A stretch of 7,344 bases of DNA from an uncultured Pirellulaceae bacterium. Its GTDB lineage: Bacteria; Planctomycetota; Planctomycetia; Pirellulales; Pirellulaceae. The stretch covers positions 1-7,344 of the forward strand of contig CAMYNE010000234.1 in NCBI GenBank assembly GCA_947259675.1. The letters run 5' to 3'. The notes below the pieces were generated by a model, which had not been told where the DNA came from, did not search any database, and saw only the letters and a program-made list of their open reading frames with translations. This document shows, one piece after another, positions 5,706-7,344 of the stretch. Made by a program: the position numbers and the translations under genes. How positions within the stretch are numbered: the stretch's first letter is position 1; each line of letters starts with the position of its first letter.

Positions 5706-7344
5706 TCACCGGTCGAAATACATTTCTTCCAGCTCTAGTTCTAACTTGGTGACATTCTCCTTTAACGTCTCCAATTCCTGTCGGGCTGTTTCGAGTTGAG
5801 TTTCTGTTTTTGCCAGCATTTCCAGATATTTTTCTGAGCTTGGCGCGTCCGGCTCAAGTACTCCCATGATCTTAATAATTCGATCCTGTTCGTTTCGAAT
5901 CGCCTCAATTCGGCTCGTGGCCTTGATCTGTGCGGTTTTGGCCTTCGACAAATCCGATTTCAGCTCGAAAATTTTGCCAAGCGTGTCAGCCAAGGCAGGT
6001 TCGATCGAGACGTTTGTTTTTTTCCAATGGTCAAGGTCCGCTGGGCGAATCGTTTTTAAGGCGATCTGCTTCGACTTAAAATCCGTATGGACGACGTCAA
6101 AACGAATCGTCGAATTCGGTTTGCATTCCAGATTGTAAAGCAATTTGTTAGCAATCTGTTGATCTGGTTTCGGTTCAACCTTTTCAAAAAACTTCGATAT
6201 TTTGAGGAGAATCTTGCGGGGCAACGCATCGCGATTCGAAATCACGTAACCCTGCTCTTCGATTAGTTCAAAATTCAACAGGACTTGATCGTTTTTGCGA
6301 TTCACACTCTTTGTTACCTGTTTCGTTTTCTTCGGTTCGGCAAACAACGACAAGGGTGTATCTGCACCGTACACAAAACCGTCGATTGCACCTTGCTCGA
6401 TCCGTTTCATAATTCCATCGCCAACAAAATCTCCTTTTTGGTAGAACGCGATCGGCCCGGGTATCAACGGCAAATCCGAAGTGTTCTTGACCTGCGCATA
6501 CAGTTCTGCCGGTTGGTCGGGATTATCGGCATCCAACATGCTGAACAATTCGACCGGAATCTCTGCTGAAACAACGGGTACCATGGCACTGCGTCCAGCT
6601 TTCAAAGTCACAGGATCCTTTATCTTGAATCGCACCATTTTGGTTAAACGCCCACCGTCGGCTGACGATTGAAAAGCCGTATCTATATCTAACGGCTCAT
6701 CGTTGGAAGCATCTCTACCAACAATGCCGCCTCCAAAGCCTCCGCCACCTCCTCCGAATCCGCCGCCACCGCCTCCGAAACCCCCGCCACCGCGACCGAA
6801 TCCGCCGCCACCCATGCCAAAACCACCAGCCTCCCCGAGAGAACCTCGGTCATCTACGGCGAACCCAAACCGGGCAGGAGGATCAAATCCAAACCATTGG
6901 GGAACCAACGTGCGATCGGTCGGGATATCAAAAATTCCAACGCCAATGGAAGTCCGCTCGGCGAGCAACGGCGCGAAAATATCAACATGAAACGATTGAG
7001 GTCGCCCACTGCGCAGATCCAATTCAATCTCGGTCCAATCAACACCGGTTACGTTGTCAATATGAGCCCAGCCCTGCAGCGAAGACTTGTTCTCAGAATA
7101 TTGCAACCGATACGTCATGCGCCAGATAGGAGCATCGACGTTATAACTAAACCGGACTTCCCGTTTTCCGTCGCCTTCGAAAAGTAGGCCAAGCGTCTTA
7201 AGATTGGCGGCACGCGACTTGGCCAATCCAATCATTGCCAACTGAAATTCCGTGCGCAGTTTTTCATCTGCAAACTTGATGCGTTCAATTTCCGTCAATG
7301 ACAGCGAAACAAATCCATCTTCATTAATTAACGTTAACGTCTCA
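5706..7344 (-). CDS. DUF4139-type protein with glycine-rich insert, 5' end outside the window
   Basis: The frame runs off the right edge: upstream of the TTG codon at 7298 it stays open (E-T-L-T-L-I-N-E-D-G-F-V-S-L-S-L), so that codon is not a start and 545 residues of a longer protein are visible. The DUF4139 signature is clear: V-R-F-S-Y-N-V-D-A-P-I-W-R-M-T-Y-R-L (about 63-80) and then L-Q-G-W-A-H-I-D-N-V-T-G-V-D-W, ending L-R-S-G-R-P (about 89-115). A glycine-rich heptad tract (173-206) interrupts the domain. A beta-rich region follows, and the last 100 or so residues look like a coiled coil rich in Glu, Leu and Lys, ending E-E-M-Y-F-D-R. Planctomycete relatives that I recall are large, probably exported proteins of unknown function; the signal peptide would lie off the window. 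It converges on the PQQ-like gene. The function is unknown. Confidence 0.87.
   Translation of the reverse strand, partial: ETLTLINEDGFVSLSLTEIERIKFADEKLRTEFQLAMIGLAKSRAANLKTLGLLFEGDGKREVRFSYNVDAPIWRMTYRLQYSENKSSLQGWAHIDNVTGVDWTEIELDLRSGRPQSFHVDIFAPLLAERTSIGVGIFDIPTDRTLVPQWFGFDPPARFGFAVDDRGSLGEAGGFGMGGGGFGRGGGGFGGGGGGFGGGGGGFGGGIVGRDASNDEPLDIDTAFQSSADGGRLTKMVRFKIKDPVTLKAGRSAMVPVVSAEIPVELFSMLDADNPDQPAELYAQVKNTSDLPLIPGPIAFYQKGDFVGDGIMKRIEQGAIDGFVYGADTPLSLFAEPKKTKQVTKSVNRKNDQVLLNFELIEEQGYVISNRDALPRKILLKISKFFEKVEPKPDQQIANKLLYNLECKPNSTIRFDVVHTDFKSKQIALKTIRPADLDHWKKTNVSIEPALADTLGKIFELKSDLSKAKTAQIKATSRIEAIRNEQDRIIKIMGVLEPDAPSSEKYLEMLAKTETQLETARQELETLKENVTKLELELEEMYFDR
6726..6827 (-). repeat. In-frame glycine-rich heptad repeat (GGGGFGx)
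   Basis: About 102 nt encode four near-identical seven-residue units, G-G-G-G-F-G followed by Arg or Gly, flanked by partial copies (G-G-F-G-M and F-G-G-G-I-V-G). The 21-nt DNA unit is C/G-rich and strand-asymmetric, with ccgcc/ccaaa-type bases on the plus strand. It would be prone to slippage, so unit number may vary between strains. In the protein it likely forms a flexible linker or surface loop. Confidence 0.88.

Noticed and set aside
6703..6990. Open frame on the plus strand encoding a proline-rich peptide
   Set aside because: It is the antisense of the glycine-rich tract of the DUF4139-type gene; the proline runs are a direct consequence of ggc/ggt codons on the other strand.

Overview
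The window comes from a bacterium that is most likely a planctomycete, probably of the Pirellulaceae type. The evidence is the gene content: a giant secreted BNR/VPS10-like propeller protein, a secreted PQQ-like propeller that opens with the W-P-H-W-R-G-P-D motif after its signal peptide, and a DUF4139-type protein carrying a glycine-rich insert. Long imperfect palindromes in the intergenic gaps also resemble repeats I associate with this phylum. This assignment rests on recognition, not on a search.

Layout: positions 1-456 (minus strand) hold most of a DNA-3-methyladenine glycosylase I gene (tag), whose 3' end lies outside the window. A 342-nt divergent gap (457-798) contains an 84-nt nested inverted repeat. 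Positions 799-4071 (plus) encode a 1090-residue exported propeller protein with eleven recognisable Asp-box motifs, followed by a textbook rho-independent terminator (4104-4132). The next gap (to 4401) holds a second, unrelated palindromic element with a 4-bp tandem duplication in one arm. Positions 4402-5674 (plus) encode an exported PQQ-like beta-propeller protein whose reading frame is broken near 5066-5075. Convergent to it, 5706-7344 (minus) is the C-terminal part of a large DUF4139-type protein whose start lies beyond the window.

The genes do not form one operon. The two plus-strand genes are separated by a strong terminator, tag is divergent and the last gene is convergent. At least two products are predicted to be exported, and the DUF4139-type protein may be as well, so the neighbourhood looks like cell-envelope or secreted-protein genes next to an unrelated DNA repair gene. 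No defence system, CRISPR array, tRNA, rRNA, integrase or transposase was seen, and nothing here supports a new multi-gene system. The features most worth a second look are the two palindromic intergenic elements, the frameshift in the PQQ-like gene and the heptad glycine repeat in the last gene.
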